From Heliocidaris tuberculata (Eukaryota; Echinodermata; Echinoidea; Camarodonta; Echinometridae), in assembly GCA_025618425.1 (NCBI GenBank), contig CM046850.1, forward strand, positions 31,399,044-31,463,043: a stretch of 64,000 bases of DNA, given 5' to 3'. Numbering within the stretch: position 1 is the stretch's first letter; every line of letters starts with the position of its first letter. Shown here piece after piece: positions 1-11,879 of this stretch. Position numbers and translations under genes: made by a program. The notes under the pieces are model-generated. The model did not search any database and was not told the DNA's origin. It saw only the letters and a list, made by a program, of their open reading frames with translations.

Positions 1-67
1 TAAAGATATACCGACTGGTATCGAGATGATAGAAGATGCTATCTCATTTGTACAGGAAAATATATGA
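1..67 (+). CDS. Esterase terminal exon, copy 0 (3' end only)
   Basis: The first 67 bases match the last 22 codons of the complete copies downstream and end at a TGA at 65-67. The predicted C-terminus ends in VQENI. That is the normal end for the arylacetamide deacetylase (AADAC)/NCEH1 family, whose last helix finishes with a similar ENL-type sequence. The rest of the exon lies left of the window. Confidence 0.85.
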   Translation, partial: KDIPTGIEMIEDAISFVQENI

Positions 68-311
68 TTTTTTATGTATATCCTCATCTCACTGCTACCT
101 CTTCTTTCAGCGAATCACAAGAAAAAGACACCAAAACAAGCAAGTTTGTGAAATGGTTTTATTGACGTATATCAGAGACACTGATACGAGATTTTTTAAT
201 TTATGTATACATTTGTATATATTTTAATGTACATTTCTTCTTAGCTTGCTGTGACTGTGTATGACTATTACTTTTTTAAACATCCATATTGAAAAATATT
301 TCAGATATTCA

Positions 312-317
312 AATAAA
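312..317 (+). promoter_or_regulatory. AATAAA polyadenylation signal, copy 0
   Basis: Canonical AATAAA about 245 bp after the esterase stop codon. The same hexamer is kept at 3905-3910 and 7497-7502 in the next units. A second AATAAA follows about 100 bp further on. Confidence 0.5.
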
Positions 318-469
318 GTGGAGTTATTTGATATACATGCCCCGTGGACATGTATCATTATTTCTTATGTTTGTCAGGAGGTCATTGACCTATTTGAGAA
401 CGATTTGATGGTGAATAAAAGAAAATAAGTGCGTGCTTGATTATGTTAAGCATATGAAAAAGAGCGAAT

Positions 470-660
470 GATGAGGAAAGAGTAAGAGGGACGGAAAGAA
501 AGGAAGGGAAAGAAAGACAGGGAGAGACAGACAGAGAGAAACGAGAGAGGAAGAGAGAGGCAGGAGGAGAGAGAGAGACAGAGAGAGAACGAGAGAGGGA
601 GAGAGAGAGAGAGAGGGGGGGGGGGGAGAGATAGAGGGAGAGAGAGTGAGAGAGAAGGTG
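470..660 (+). repeat. GA-rich low-complexity block, unit 1
   Basis: Purine-only microsatellite mixing GA, GGA and GAAA motifs with one G(10+) run. It recurs at 4062-4252 and 7655-7845. Long Ser/Leu/Pro-rich open frames on the minus strand across these blocks are translation artefacts of the repeat. Confidence 0.9.
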
Positions 661-722
661 AATAGAGGAAGATAGGGGACAAATGAGAGATGAGTAAAGT
701 GAGAGATGGATGCCTGTGCATA

Positions 723-925
723 TTTTGTTTGATAAGCAATGAACTTGTAATTTTTATATGATATTAACCGTACATATGGTAAGTTTTCTGAAAAGTTTGA
801 ACTAATTAGTGAGAATAACTTTTGAAATGATGAGAAATACATATTTGGAGGAAATTCATATTTGTAAAAAATTATGTAAACAATCACATTCTTGACCAAG
901 AATTGTATCGCAAATCATCACCAAA
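723..925 (+). repeat. Spacer shared with the upstream flank of the 12 kb units
   Basis: Matches 18063-18265 at constant offset and recurs in units 2 and 3. At 925 the match to the 12 kb unit stops. It resumes at about 935 versus 20109, so the 3.59 kb unit lacks about 1.84 kb present in the 12 kb units. That missing stretch is where the 12 kb units carry two upstream esterase exons and a TTAA MITE. Confidence 0.85.
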
Positions 926-1689
926 CCCATGAGGACTTTTCGACAAAGTCCTAACCATGTAGGCCAATATTGTTTTCAAAGATATTACATCTTATTTGAA
1001 CAATGTAGCACTAAAACAAAAAACATAATTGTTGCCAATGTAAAGAACAAAATGTGACCAATTTAACCCTTAAATAATTCTTGTCACGAAAGGTTTAAAG
1101 GGACTATTTTCGTTATAAAACGAAAACTGAAAGCTATCCAACTTACTGATGACAGACTAAAACATTTTGAGTAATAATGGGGGGGGGGGGGGTGCAAGTT
1201 AGCCTCTAAATGCATCGCATCTCTTAGTAATAACTATAAATTGAAATGAAGATTTTACTAGTATATTATCAGAAATCATAATATACATGGAGCTGAGACA
1301 TTTATGCATAATGATAAACAAAACAATATAGGTATGATAAACTTTATTTTGAGCAGATATTTCGGATAAGAGTACAAGATAAACATGAAAAATAGAGATA
1401 ATGTGATAAGGTGATGTTCACTGGATATGACGTTAAAAATACTTGGTGAGATACCAGACGGTCTACCAAGATTCAACAAAGAAGTAGATTATTATTTTCT
1501 GTTTATAAATCTCCTGTTGTCAATTGCAAAGCGCATAAAGACATTCCATATCTAAAAAATAACTTATTATGATTACAATTGTTATTATCATTAATTTTAT
1601 GACAATAGCGACAAAAAAACAAACAAAACAAAACAAAAAAAACAAATAGGGCTTTTCCGAGTACAGGTTACGACAACTTCAGTTCATCT

Positions 1690-2300
1690 CTGTTGTCATC
1701 GCCTTCCCAATACTCGCCCTTTATAATTAAGGCGTAGCCTGAATACTAGTATCACTTCACATTTTATATGGAAATGTGAGCGGTATCTCGTAAACCCATA
1801 TAAATGGACTTGGCCAGCGCCTTGAAATAGTATAGTAAGATTTCCGAAGATAATCATAGCGTCGTATGACACTAGCGTAGTAACTGGTATTGATATATAA
1901 ACTAACTTAACTGTACATTATCAAAATTCATGGTTACATTTATTCCAGTATCAGCATCAAATGCAGCTATATTTTTCATTTAAAACACACGGATTTGCAT
2001 GAAAGCGCCTGCAATACAAAGGTTAAATGTAAATAAATAATTTCTTAAAAATGCCTTTGGATTTTTCCTAAAATAGCAATTTAATATAGCCTTTCTGAAT
2101 ATAAAACGTATATATATTTCTCTGCCGCTATATATCATAAATCGATATATCTTCAGATAAATATTCATAATGCACAATACCAACGCTTATATGGAGTTCA
2201 TGCATGAACAACCAGTCAGTCTTTTGTGGAACTCGTATTCACGCTGGAGCGAGGATTATGAATATTCATGAGCAGAAGGGTATGGTAGAAAACTGCCAAT
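1690..2300 (+). other. Conserved intron-like block with TATA-like motif and ATGAATATTCAT palindrome
   Basis: This AT-rich block precedes the terminal exon in every copy. It recurs near 5285-5890, 8880-9485, 20880-21490, 32870-33475 and 44810-45425. Diverged versions lie at 11880-12500 and 14630-15300. Recognisable elements are CATATAAATGG near 1797, a palindrome GTTCATGCATGAAC at 2196-2209 and ATGAATATTCAT near 2258. By position it lies in the last intron of the esterase gene. Persistence in the diverged copies could mean regulatory function or simple shared ancestry. Confidence 0.6.
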
Positions 2301-2797
2301 TACTTCGCTGTTTCTGAACAGATTTTTACAATTTTTGTCACAAATGAAAGAGGAATGCTAATTCTACCAATTTCAACTTCAAACTTAGCAGTTTGACTTA
2401 GAAGACTTTTTGAAATGAATAGACCATTTACGAGCGAAAATGAACGACGTAACCTTGACGAAAAAGGTTGAAGAATTATTGGTCAGATATCTTACATCAA
2501 GGGATTTCTTGGATCATTAGAATCGTGAAAGGGTACTCTTTCTGAACTGAGGATTTAGCTTTTATACCAGTCAGGAGTTCGTCAAATGCAAGCACGAATC
2601 AGATTGTCTCCCATCCAAAATAAGATCGTGCCGAATGACGCAACATGATTGGTCCGCTCACCATGCACCTCACACAAAGCGTTGTCTGCTGGATACGAAT
2701 CTAGTGCTTGATGATGCACTATGTCTATCCATACGTATACATACAAGTACCAGGCGACATTTCCCTGCTACTACAGCCCACTTACACGCTATTGCAG

Positions 2798-3660
2798 CAG
2801 TGAATGTTCGCGTTGTCGTGGCCGGTGACAGCGCAGGTGGTCATCTCACTGACGTGGTCGCCCAGCAGATCCACGACGATCTCAGCGTACCCGACCTCAA
2901 GCTCCAAGTCCATCTCTACCCCTGGCTTCAAGCTTTGGACTTCTACACCCCGTCCTACCAGCTTTATGAACACACCTATGGGGACATTGGTCTATCACGG
3001 AGCAAGGTGATTGGCTTCATGGCCTATAACTACCTCCAAAGATTAGATGCTGACTTCGAGAGGAAAGTGATGAGAAATATGCACTTGAGTGCTGAATTCA
3101 AAAGATCACATCGCTTTCAAAGGGTGTTTAATCATGATATCATTCACGAAAAACTAGCAAATGCTTCTTTTAAGGAATTGGCAGAAGCGGAATCGTCTTA
3201 TTCATTATATTCAGAATCTATCTCCGAGTCGCTTCCGAAATCGACACTCGTTTCCTCGTTGTCTACATCGACATCTTCTTTCTTTTCATCGTTGATGCCA
3301 GTACCGGCTCTATACCAGACTCCTCATTTCAACTACGAACCACAGGAAGCATTCGAGCCTGGTAACGAGACATTCTGGTCCGAGATCCAAGACTATTTCT
3401 TAGGCGCCAAGATGTCCCCTCTCATCCGAGAAGACATGAGAGGTCTGCCGAGAGCCTTCATTGCCACGGCAGTCCAAGACATACTCCGAGATGATGGCAT
3501 CTTCTACGCGCATGCCCTGGAGCAAGGAGGCGTGTCAGTCACGTGGAGGAACTATAAAGGGGCGTGGCATGGGATAGCTGGAATGGGCATCCTTAAAGAT
3601 ATACCGACTGGTATCGAGATGATAGAAGATGCTATCTCATTTGTACAGGAAAATATATGA
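2798..3660 (+). CDS. AADAC/NCEH1-like esterase, terminal exon copy 1
   Basis: Encodes the C-terminal catalytic part of an alpha/beta-hydrolase of the arylacetamide deacetylase / neutral cholesterol ester hydrolase family, which hydrolyses ester or acetyl-ester bonds and is usually anchored at the ER. The frame is open from 2635, but the exon probably starts after TTGCAG at 2797 (phase 1). Numbering from 2635, the nucleophile elbow GDSAGG has Ser66, the Asp of QDILRDDG is 282 and the His of WHG is 312. The helix ends in VQENI and TGA at 3658-3660. Residues 187-219 form a Ser-rich insertion (16 of 33). Residue 280 is Val where other copies have Asp; the catalytic Asp282 is intact. The HGGG oxyanion motif belongs to an upstream exon that is absent here, so this copy alone cannot make a complete enzyme. 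Confidence 0.85.
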
Positions 3661-4061
3661 TTTTTTATGTATATCCTCATCTCACTGCTACCTCTTCTTT
3701 CAGCGAATCACAAGAAAAAGACACCAAAACAAGCAAGTTTGTGAAATGGTTTTATTGACGTATATCAGAGACACTGATACGAGATTTTTTAATTTATGTA
3801 TACATTTGTATATATTTTAATGTACATTTCTTCTTAGCTTGCTGTGACTGTGTATGACTATTACTTTTTTAAACATCCATATTGAAAAATATTTCAGATA
3901 TTCAAATAAAGTGGAGTTATTTGATATACATACCCCGTGGACATGTATCATTATTTCTTATGTTTGTCAGGAGGTCATTGACCTATTTGAGAACGATTTG
4001 ATGGTGAATAAAAGAAAATAAGTGCGTGCTTGATTATGTTAAGCATATGAAAAAGAGCGAA

Positions 4062-4252
4062 TGATGAGGAAAGAGTAAGAGGGACGGAAAGAAAGGAAGG
4101 GAAAGAAAGACAGGGAGAGACAGACAGAGAGAAACGAGAGAGGAAGAGAGAGGCAGGAGGAGAGAGAGAGACAGAGAGAGAACGAGAGAGGGAGAGAGAG
4201 AGAGAGAGGGGGGGGGGAGATAGAGGGAGAGAGAGTGAGAGAGAAGGTGAAT
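4062..4252 (+). repeat. GA-rich low-complexity block, unit 2
   Basis: Second copy of the purine microsatellite. The internal G-run is shorter than in unit 1. Confidence 0.9.
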
Positions 4253-6389
4253 AGAGGAAGATAGGGGACAAATGAGAGATGAGTAAAGTGAGAGATGGAT
4301 GCCTGTGCATATTTTGTTTCATAAGCAATGAACTTGTAATTTTTATATGATATTAACCGTACATATGGTAAGTTTTCTGAAAAGTTTGAACTAATTAGTG
4401 AGAATAACTTTTGAAATGATGAGAAATACATATTTGGAGGAAATTCATATTTGTAAAAAATTATGTAAACAATCACATTCTTGACCAAGAATTGTATCGC
4501 AAATCATCACCAAACCCATGAGGACTTTTCGACAAAGTCCTAACCATGTAGGCCAATATTGTTTTCAAAGATATTACATCTTATTTGAACAATGTAGCAC
4601 TAAAACAAAAAACATAATTGTTGCCAATGTAAAGAACAAAATGTGACCAATTTAACCCTTAAATAATTCTTGTCACGAAAGGTTTAAAGGGACTATTTTC
4701 GTTATAAAACGAAAACTGAAAGCTATCCAACTTACTGATGACAGACTAAAACATTTTGAGTAATAATGGGGGGGGGGGGGGGTGCAAGTTAGCCTCTAAA
4801 TGCATCGCATCTCTTAGTAATAACTATAAATTGAAATGAAGATTTTACTAGTATATTATCAGAAATCATAATATACATGGAGCTGAGACATTTATGCATA
4901 ATGATAAACAAAACAATATAGGTATGATAAACTTTATTTTGAGCAGATATTTCGGATAAGAGTACAAGATAAACATGAAAAATAGAGATAATGTGATAAG
5001 GTGATGTTCACTGGATATGACGTTAAAAATACTTGGTGAGATACCAGACGGTCTACCAAGATTCAACAAAGAAGTAGATTATTATTTTCTGTTTATAAAT
5101 CTCCTGTTGTCAATTGCAAAGCGCATAAAGACATTCCATATCTAAAAAATAACTTATTATGATTACAATTGTTATTATCATTAATTTTATGACAATAGCG
5201 ACAAAAAAAACAAACAAAACAAAACAAAAAAAAACAAATAGGGCTTTTCCGAGTACAGGTTACGACAACTTCAGTTCATCTCTGTTGTCATCGCCTTCCC
5301 AATACTCGCCCTTTATAATTAAGGCGTAGCCTGAATACTAGTATCACTTCACATTTTATATGGAAATGTGAGCGGTATCTCGTAAACCCATATAAATGGA
5401 CTTGGCCAGCGCCTTGAAATAGTATAGTAAGATTTCCGAAGATAATCATAGCGTCGTATGACACTAGCGTAGTAACTGGTATTGATATATAAACTAACTT
5501 AACTGTACATTATCAAAATTCATGGTTACATTTATTCCAGTATCAGCATCAAATGCAGCTATATTTTTCATTTAAAACACACGGATTTGCATGAAAGCGC
5601 CTGCAATACAAAGGTTAAATGTAAATAAATAATTTCTTAAAAATGCCTTTGGATTTTTCCTAAAATAGCAATTTAATATAGCCTTTCTGAATATAAAACG
5701 TATATATATTTCTCTGCCGCTATATATCATAAATCGATATATCTTCAGATAAATATTCATAATGCACAATACCAACGCTTATATGGAGTTCATGCATGAA
5801 CAACCAGTCAGTCTTTTGTGGAACTCGTATTCACGCTGGAGCGAGGATTATGAATATTCATGAGCAGAAGGGTATGGTAGAAAACTGCCAATTACTTCGC
5901 TGTTTCTGAACAGATTTTTACAATTTTTGTCACAAATGAAAGAGGAATGCTAATTCTACCAATTTCAACTTCAAACTTAGCAGTTTGACTTAGAAGACTT
6001 TTTGAAATGAATAGACCATTTACGAGCGAAAATGAACGACGTAACCTTGACGAAAAAGGTTGAAGAATTATTGGTCAGATATCTTACATCAAGGGATTTC
6101 TTGGATCATTAGAATCGTGAAAGGGTACTCTTTCTGAACTGAGGATTTAGCTTTTATACCAGTCAGGAGTTCGTCAAATGCAAGCACGAATCAGATTGTC
6201 TCCCATCCAAAATAAGATCGTGCCGAATGACGCAACATGATTGGTCCGCTCACCATGCACCTCACACAAAGCGTTGTCTGCTGGATACGAATCTAGTGCT
6301 TGATGATGCACTATGTCTATCCATACGTATACATACAAGTACCAGGCGACATTTCCCTGCTACTACAGCCCACTTACACGCTATTGCAG

Positions 6390-7252
6390 CAGTGAATGTT
6401 CGCGTTGTCGTGGCCGGTGACAGCGCAGGTGGTCATCTCACTGACGTGGTCGCCCAGCAGATCCACGACGATCTCAGCGTACCCGACCTCAAGCTCCAAG
6501 TCCATCTCTACCCCTGGCTTCAAGCTTTGGACTTCTACACCCCGTCCTACCAGCTTTATGAACACACCTATGGGGACATTGGTCTATCACGGAGCAAGGT
6601 GATTGGCTTCATGGCCTATAACTACCTCCAAAGATTAGATGCTGACTTCGAGAGGAAAGTGATGAGAAATATGCACTTGAGTGCTGAATTCAAAAGATCA
6701 CATCGCTTTCAAAGGGTGTTTAATCATGATATCATTCACGAAAAACTAGCAAATGCTTCTTTTAAGGAATTGGCAGAAGCGGAATCGTCTTATTCATTAT
6801 ATTCAGAATCTATCTCCGAGTCGCTTCCGAAATCGACACTCGTTTCCTCGTTGTCTACATCGACATCTTCTTTCTTTTCATCGTTGATGCCAGTACCGGC
6901 TCTATACCAGACTCCTCATTTCACCTACGAACCACAGGAAGCATTCGAGCCTGGTAACGAGACATTCTGGTCCGAGATCCAAGACTATTTCTTAGGCGCC
7001 AAGATGTCCCCTCTCATCCGAGAAGACATGAGAGGTCTGCCGAGAGCCTTCATTGCCACGGCAGACCAAGACATACTTCGAGATGATGGCATCTTCTACG
7101 CGCATGCCCTGGAGCAAGGAGGCGTGTCAGTCACGTGGAGGAACTATAAAGGGGCGTGGCATGGGGTAGCTGGAATGGGCATCCTTAAAGATATACCGAC
7201 TGGTATCGAGATGATAGAAGATGCTATCTCATTTGTACAGGAAAATATATGA
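6390..7252 (+). CDS. AADAC/NCEH1-like esterase, terminal exon copy 2
   Basis: Same exon as copy 1, with the frame open from 6227 and the acceptor TTGCAG ending at 6389. Ser66 (codon 6422-6424), Asp282 and His312 are all present, and TGA ends at 7252. Against copy 1 it has Thr for Asn before YEP, Asp for Val at 280 and Val for Ile after the WHG motif. No frameshift or stop is seen over about 287 codons, which is notable for an exon with no upstream exons in its own repeat unit. It could be spliced to exons left of the window, be an alternative terminal exon, or be recently orphaned and not yet decayed. Confidence 0.85.
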
Positions 7253-7654
7253 TTTTTTATGTATATCCTCATCTCACTGCTACCTCTTCTTTCAGCGAAT
7301 CACAAGAAAAAGACACCAAAACAAGCAAGTTTGTGAAATGGTTTTATTGACGTATATCAGAGACACTGATACGAGATTTTTTAATTTATGTATACATTTG
7401 TATATATTATAATGTACATTTCTTCTTAGCTTGCTGTGACTGTGTATGACTATTACTTTTTTAAACATCCATATTGAAAAATATTTCAGATATTCAAATA
7501 AAGTGGAGTTATTTGATATACATGCCCCGTGGACATGTATCATTATTTCTTATGTTTGTCAGGAGGTCATTGACCTATTTGAGAACGATTTGATGGTGAA
7601 TAAAAGAAAATAAGTGCGTGCTTGATTATGTTAAGCATATGAAAAAGAGCGAAT

Positions 7655-7845
7655 GATGAGGAAAGAGTAAGAGGGACGGAAAGAAAGGAAGGGAAAGAAA
7701 GACAGGGAGAGACAGACAGAGAGAAACGAGAGAGGAAGAGAGAGGCAGGAGGAGAGAGAGAGACAGAGAGAGAACGAGAGAGGGAGAGAGAGAGAGAGAG
7801 GGGGGGGGGAGAGAGATAGAGGGAGAGAGAGTGAGAGAGAAGGTG
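7655..7845 (+). repeat. GA-rich low-complexity block, unit 3
   Basis: Third copy of the purine microsatellite within the 3.59 kb unit. Confidence 0.9.
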
Positions 7846-9982
7846 AATAGAGGAAGATAGGGGACAAATGAGAGATGAGTAAAGTGAGAGATGGATGCCT
7901 GTGCATATTTTGTTTCATAAGCAATGAACTTGTAATTTTTATATGATATTAACCGTACATATGGTAAGTTTTCTGAAAAGTTTGAACTAATTAGTGAGAA
8001 TAACTTTTGAAATGATGAGAAATACATATTTGGAGGAAATTCATATTTGTAAAAAATTATGTAAACAATCACATTCTTGACCAAGAATTGTATCGCAAAT
8101 CATCACCAAACCCATGAGGACTTTTCGACAAAGTCCTAACCATGTAGGCCAATATTGTTTTCAAAGATATTACATCTTATTTGAACAATGTAGCACTAAA
8201 ACAAAAAACATAATTGTTGCCAATGTAAAGAACAAAATGTGACCAATTTAACCCTTAAATAATTCTTGTCACGAAAGGTTTAAAGGGACTATTTTCGTTA
8301 TAAAACGAAAACTGAAAGCTATCCAACTTACTGATGACAGACTAAAACATTTTGAGTAATAATGGGGGGGGGGGGGTGCAAGTTAGCCTCTAAATGCATC
8401 GCATCTCTTAGTAATAACTATAAATTGAAATGAAGATTTTACTAGTATATTATCAGAAATCATAATATACATGGAGCTGAGACATTTATGCATAATGATA
8501 AACAAAACAATATAGGTATGATAAACTTTATTTTGAGCAGATATTTCGGATAAGAGTACAAGATAAACATGAAAAATAGAGATAATGTGATAAGGTGATG
8601 TTCACTGGATATGACGTTAAAAATACTTGGTGAGATACCAGACGGTCTACCAAGATTCAACAAAGAAGTAGATTATTATTTTCTGTTTATAAATCTCCTG
8701 TTGTCAATTGCAAAGCGCATAAAGACATTCCATATCTAAAAAATAACTTATTATGATTACAATTGTTATTATCATTAATTTTATGACAATAGCGACAAAA
8801 AAACAAACAAAACAAAACAAAAAAAAACAAATAGGGCTTTTCCGAGTACAGGTTACGACAACTTCAGTTCATCTCTGTTGTCATCGCCTTCCCAATACTC
8901 GCCCTTTATAATTAAGGCGTAGCCTGAATACTAGTATCACTTCACATTTTATATGGAAATGTGAGCGGTATCTCGTAAACCCATATAAATGGACTTGGCC
9001 AGCGCCTTGAAATAGTATAGTAAGATTTCCGAAGATAATCATAGCGTCGTATGACACTAGCGTAGTAACTGGTATTGATATATAAACTAACTTAACTGTA
9101 CATTATCAAAATTCATGGTTACATTTATTCCAGTATCAGCATCAAATGCAGCTATATTTTTCATTTAAAACACACGGATTTGCATGAAAGCGCCTGCAAT
9201 ACAAAGGTTAAATGTAAATAAATAATTTCTTAAAAATGCCTTTGGATTTTTCCTAAAATAGCAATTTAATATAGCCTTTCTGAATATAAAACGTATATAT
9301 ATTTCTCTGCCGCTATATATCATAAATCGATATATCTTCAGATAAATATTCATAATGCACAATACCAACGCTTATATGGAGTTCATGCATGAACAACCAG
9401 TCAGTCTTTTGTGGAACTCGTATTCACGCTGGAGCGAGGATTATGAATATTCATGAGCAGAAGGGTATGGTAGAAAACTGCCAATTACTTCGCTGTTTCT
9501 GAACAGATTTTTACAATTTTTGTCACAAATGAAAGAGGAATGCTAATTCTACCAATTTCAACTTCAAACTTAGCAGTTTGACTTAGAAGACTTTTTGAAA
9601 TGAATAGACCATTTACGAGCGAAAATGAACGACGTAACCTTGACGAAAAAGGTTGAAGAATTATTGGTCAGATATCTTACATCAAGGGATTTCTTGGATC
9701 ATTAGAATCGTGAAAGGGTACTCTTTCTGAACTGAGGATTTAGCTTTTATACCAGTCAGGAGTTCGTCAAATGCAAGCACGAATCAGATTGTCTCCCATC
9801 CAAAATAAGATCGTGCCGAATGACGCAACATGATTGGTCCGCTCACCATGCACCTCACACAAAGCGTTGTCTGCTGGATACGAATCTAGTGCTTGATGAT
9901 GCACTATGTCTATCCATACGTATACATACAAGTACCAGGCGACATTTCCCTGCTACTACAGCCCACTTACACGCTATTGCAG

Positions 9983-11043
9983 CAGTGAATGTTCGCGTTG
10001 TCGTGGCCGGTGACAGCGCAGGTGGTCATCTCACTGACGTGGTCGCCCAGCAGATCCACGACGATCTCAGCGTACCCGACCTCAAGCTCCAAGTCCATCT
10101 CTACCCCTGGCTTCAAGCTTTGGACTTCTACACCCCGTCCTACCAGCTTTATGAACACACCTATGGGGACATTGGTCTATCACGGAGCAAGGTGATTGGC
10201 TTCATGGCCTATAACTACCTCCAAAGATTAGATGCTGACTTCGAGAGGAAAGTGATGAGAAATATGCACTTGAGTGCTGAATTCAAAAGATCACATCGCT
10301 TTCAAAGGGTGTTTAATCATGATATCATTCACGAAAAACTAGCAAATGCTTCTTTTAAGGAATTGGCCGAAGCGGAATCGTCTTATTCATTATATTCAGA
10401 ATCTATCTCCGAGTCGCTTCCGAAATCGACACTCGTTTCCTCGTTGTCTACATCGACATCTTCTTTCTTTTCATCGTTGATGCCAGTACCGGCTCTATAC
10501 CAGACTCCTCATTTCACCTACGAACCACAGGAAGCATTCGAGCCTGGTAACGAGACATTCTGGTCCGAGATCCAGGACTATTTCTTAGGCGTCAAGATGT
10601 CCCCTCTCATCCGAGAAGACATGAGAGGTCTGCCGAGAGCCTTCATTGCCACGGCAGACCAAGACATACTCCGAGATGATGGCATCTTCTACGCGCATGC
10701 CCTGGAGCAAGGAGGCGTGTCAGTCACGTGGAGGAACTATAAAGGGGCGTGGCATGGGGTAGCTGGAATGGGCATCCTTAAAGATATACCGACTGGTATC
10801 GAGATGATAGAAGATGCTATCTCATTTGTACAGGAAAATTATATGATTTTTTATGTATATCCTCATCTCACTGCTACCTCTTCTTTCAGCGAATCACAAG
10901 AAAAAGACACCAAAACAAGCAAGTTTGTGAAATGGTTTTATAGACGTATATCAGAGACACTGATACGAGATTTTTTAATTTATGTATACATTTGTATATA
11001 TTATAATGTACATTTCTTCTTAGCTTGCTGTGACTGTGTATGA
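9983..11043 (+). CDS. AADAC/NCEH1-like esterase, terminal exon copy 3 with C-terminal extension
   Basis: Catalytic Ser, Asp and His are as in copies 1 and 2. The end differs. An extra T near 10840 turns the terminal ATA TGA into TAT ATG, so the normal stop is out of frame. In the new frame a TGA of the other copies is AGA (near 10942), and translation runs to TGA at 11041-11043. The result is about 66 extra residues (frame open from 9820, 407 codons). The extension is translated 3' UTR and has no recognisable domain. Relative to copies 1 and 2, Val replaces Ala before the K-M-S-P-L segment. This is the last unit before the array breaks off. Expression of the extended form is unproven. Confidence 0.75.
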
Positions 11044-11050
11044 CTATTAC

Positions 11051-11467
11051 TTAGAAACGGGGCCATGTCAAGAAAGGGAGATGGTGAATAGGAAGGTCAA
11101 AAGAAGATGATACGACCTTGCTTTCATAACCGAGAGCCCTCAGGTAAATCACAGTCCATCCACCAAGCAGGTGTCCCCCCAGAACACCCTCAGATATCTT
11201 TTATCCCAAAATAAAACGTAGCAACGTGATCATTCTATATACCCTTGCCTTCTTTATTCTGTATTTTCACACATACACTGTCTTTACTATTCATAAAATA
11301 ACGCATAATTATATACTCTTATCAAATTTTGATATTCAAGAATTCTTTTAAGTGTCACTCCTACACACTTTTAATATCTAGACAACTCTCTCACATACAA
11401 CAGACACTAAAAACATAGATATATTATTTCCTTAAACAAGCCATGAAAATCTCTCATTCTCGGTTTT
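11051..11467 (+). repeat. Esterase 3' flank block, diverged copy
   Basis: Starts where array homology ends and matches 28288-28700 in the 12 kb units and 47107-47460 in unit C. Shared landmarks include CATGTCAAGAAAGGGAGATGG and a long AT-rich run to about 11467. It is noncoding, and it ties the first array to the second as parts of one family. Confidence 0.8.
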
Positions 11468-11879
11468 CGCAACTATTTTTAATTTACTAGTTCAATTATT
11501 TTTGTATGTGTAAATGACTAAATCTTCTTTTGTAGAGACTATCCGTTTCATGTGCTCTAAAAGCACAACTGATTATGATGATGATGATGGTGATAATGAT
11601 TATTATTGTTATTATCAACAGGTAATTTTAAAGGCATTCCATTGTCATTGTCACAAACCAATATCGACTATTTTCCATCATCTTTTGGAGACTCTGTAGA
11701 GTATAAAAAACGGTGGGAAATGGAATTCAGAAATGCCTACTATATTATTTTCTTATTCTTTAGACTAAAAAGACGATCAAGGGATAACTATGACACAGGT
11801 TCATCACCGCTATTCACAGCATTTCCATTTTTCGCCAATTGTTATGTATCTTAACCACATCACATTTTGTAGCCAACTC
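11468..11879. other. Unassigned AT-rich spacer with degenerate GAT repeats
   Basis: Contains an imperfect GAT/TAT trinucleotide stretch near 11574-11620. No gene or element is recognised. Confidence 0.5.

Larger units (their letters stand above)
1..11050. repeat. Tandem array of a 3.59 kb esterase-exon unit
   Basis: Three near-identical head-to-tail periods of 3592-3593 bp. Equivalent points are 36, 3629 and 7221, and 2635, 6227 and 9820. The left edge falls inside a unit, so the array continues outside the window. Each unit runs: esterase terminal exon, polyadenylation region, GA-rich block, AT-rich spacer, a G-run, a conserved intron-like block, then the next terminal exon. Copies differ by scattered substitutions and homopolymer lengths only. 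Homology stops near 11050, where copy 3 joins a different 3' flank. Near-identity implies recent unequal exchange or gene conversion, although assembly duplication cannot be excluded from sequence alone. Confidence 0.95.

Noticed and set aside
441..899. Ser/Leu/Pro-rich minus-strand open frames across the GA blocks (also 3975-4488 and 7626-8084)
   Set aside because: They translate a purine microsatellite, change frame with its length, and match no domain.
2635..2797. Start codon at 2635 as the true esterase start
   Set aside because: The codons before 2798 have no family similarity and contain a pyrimidine-rich acceptor. The open frame there is chance read-through of the intron.
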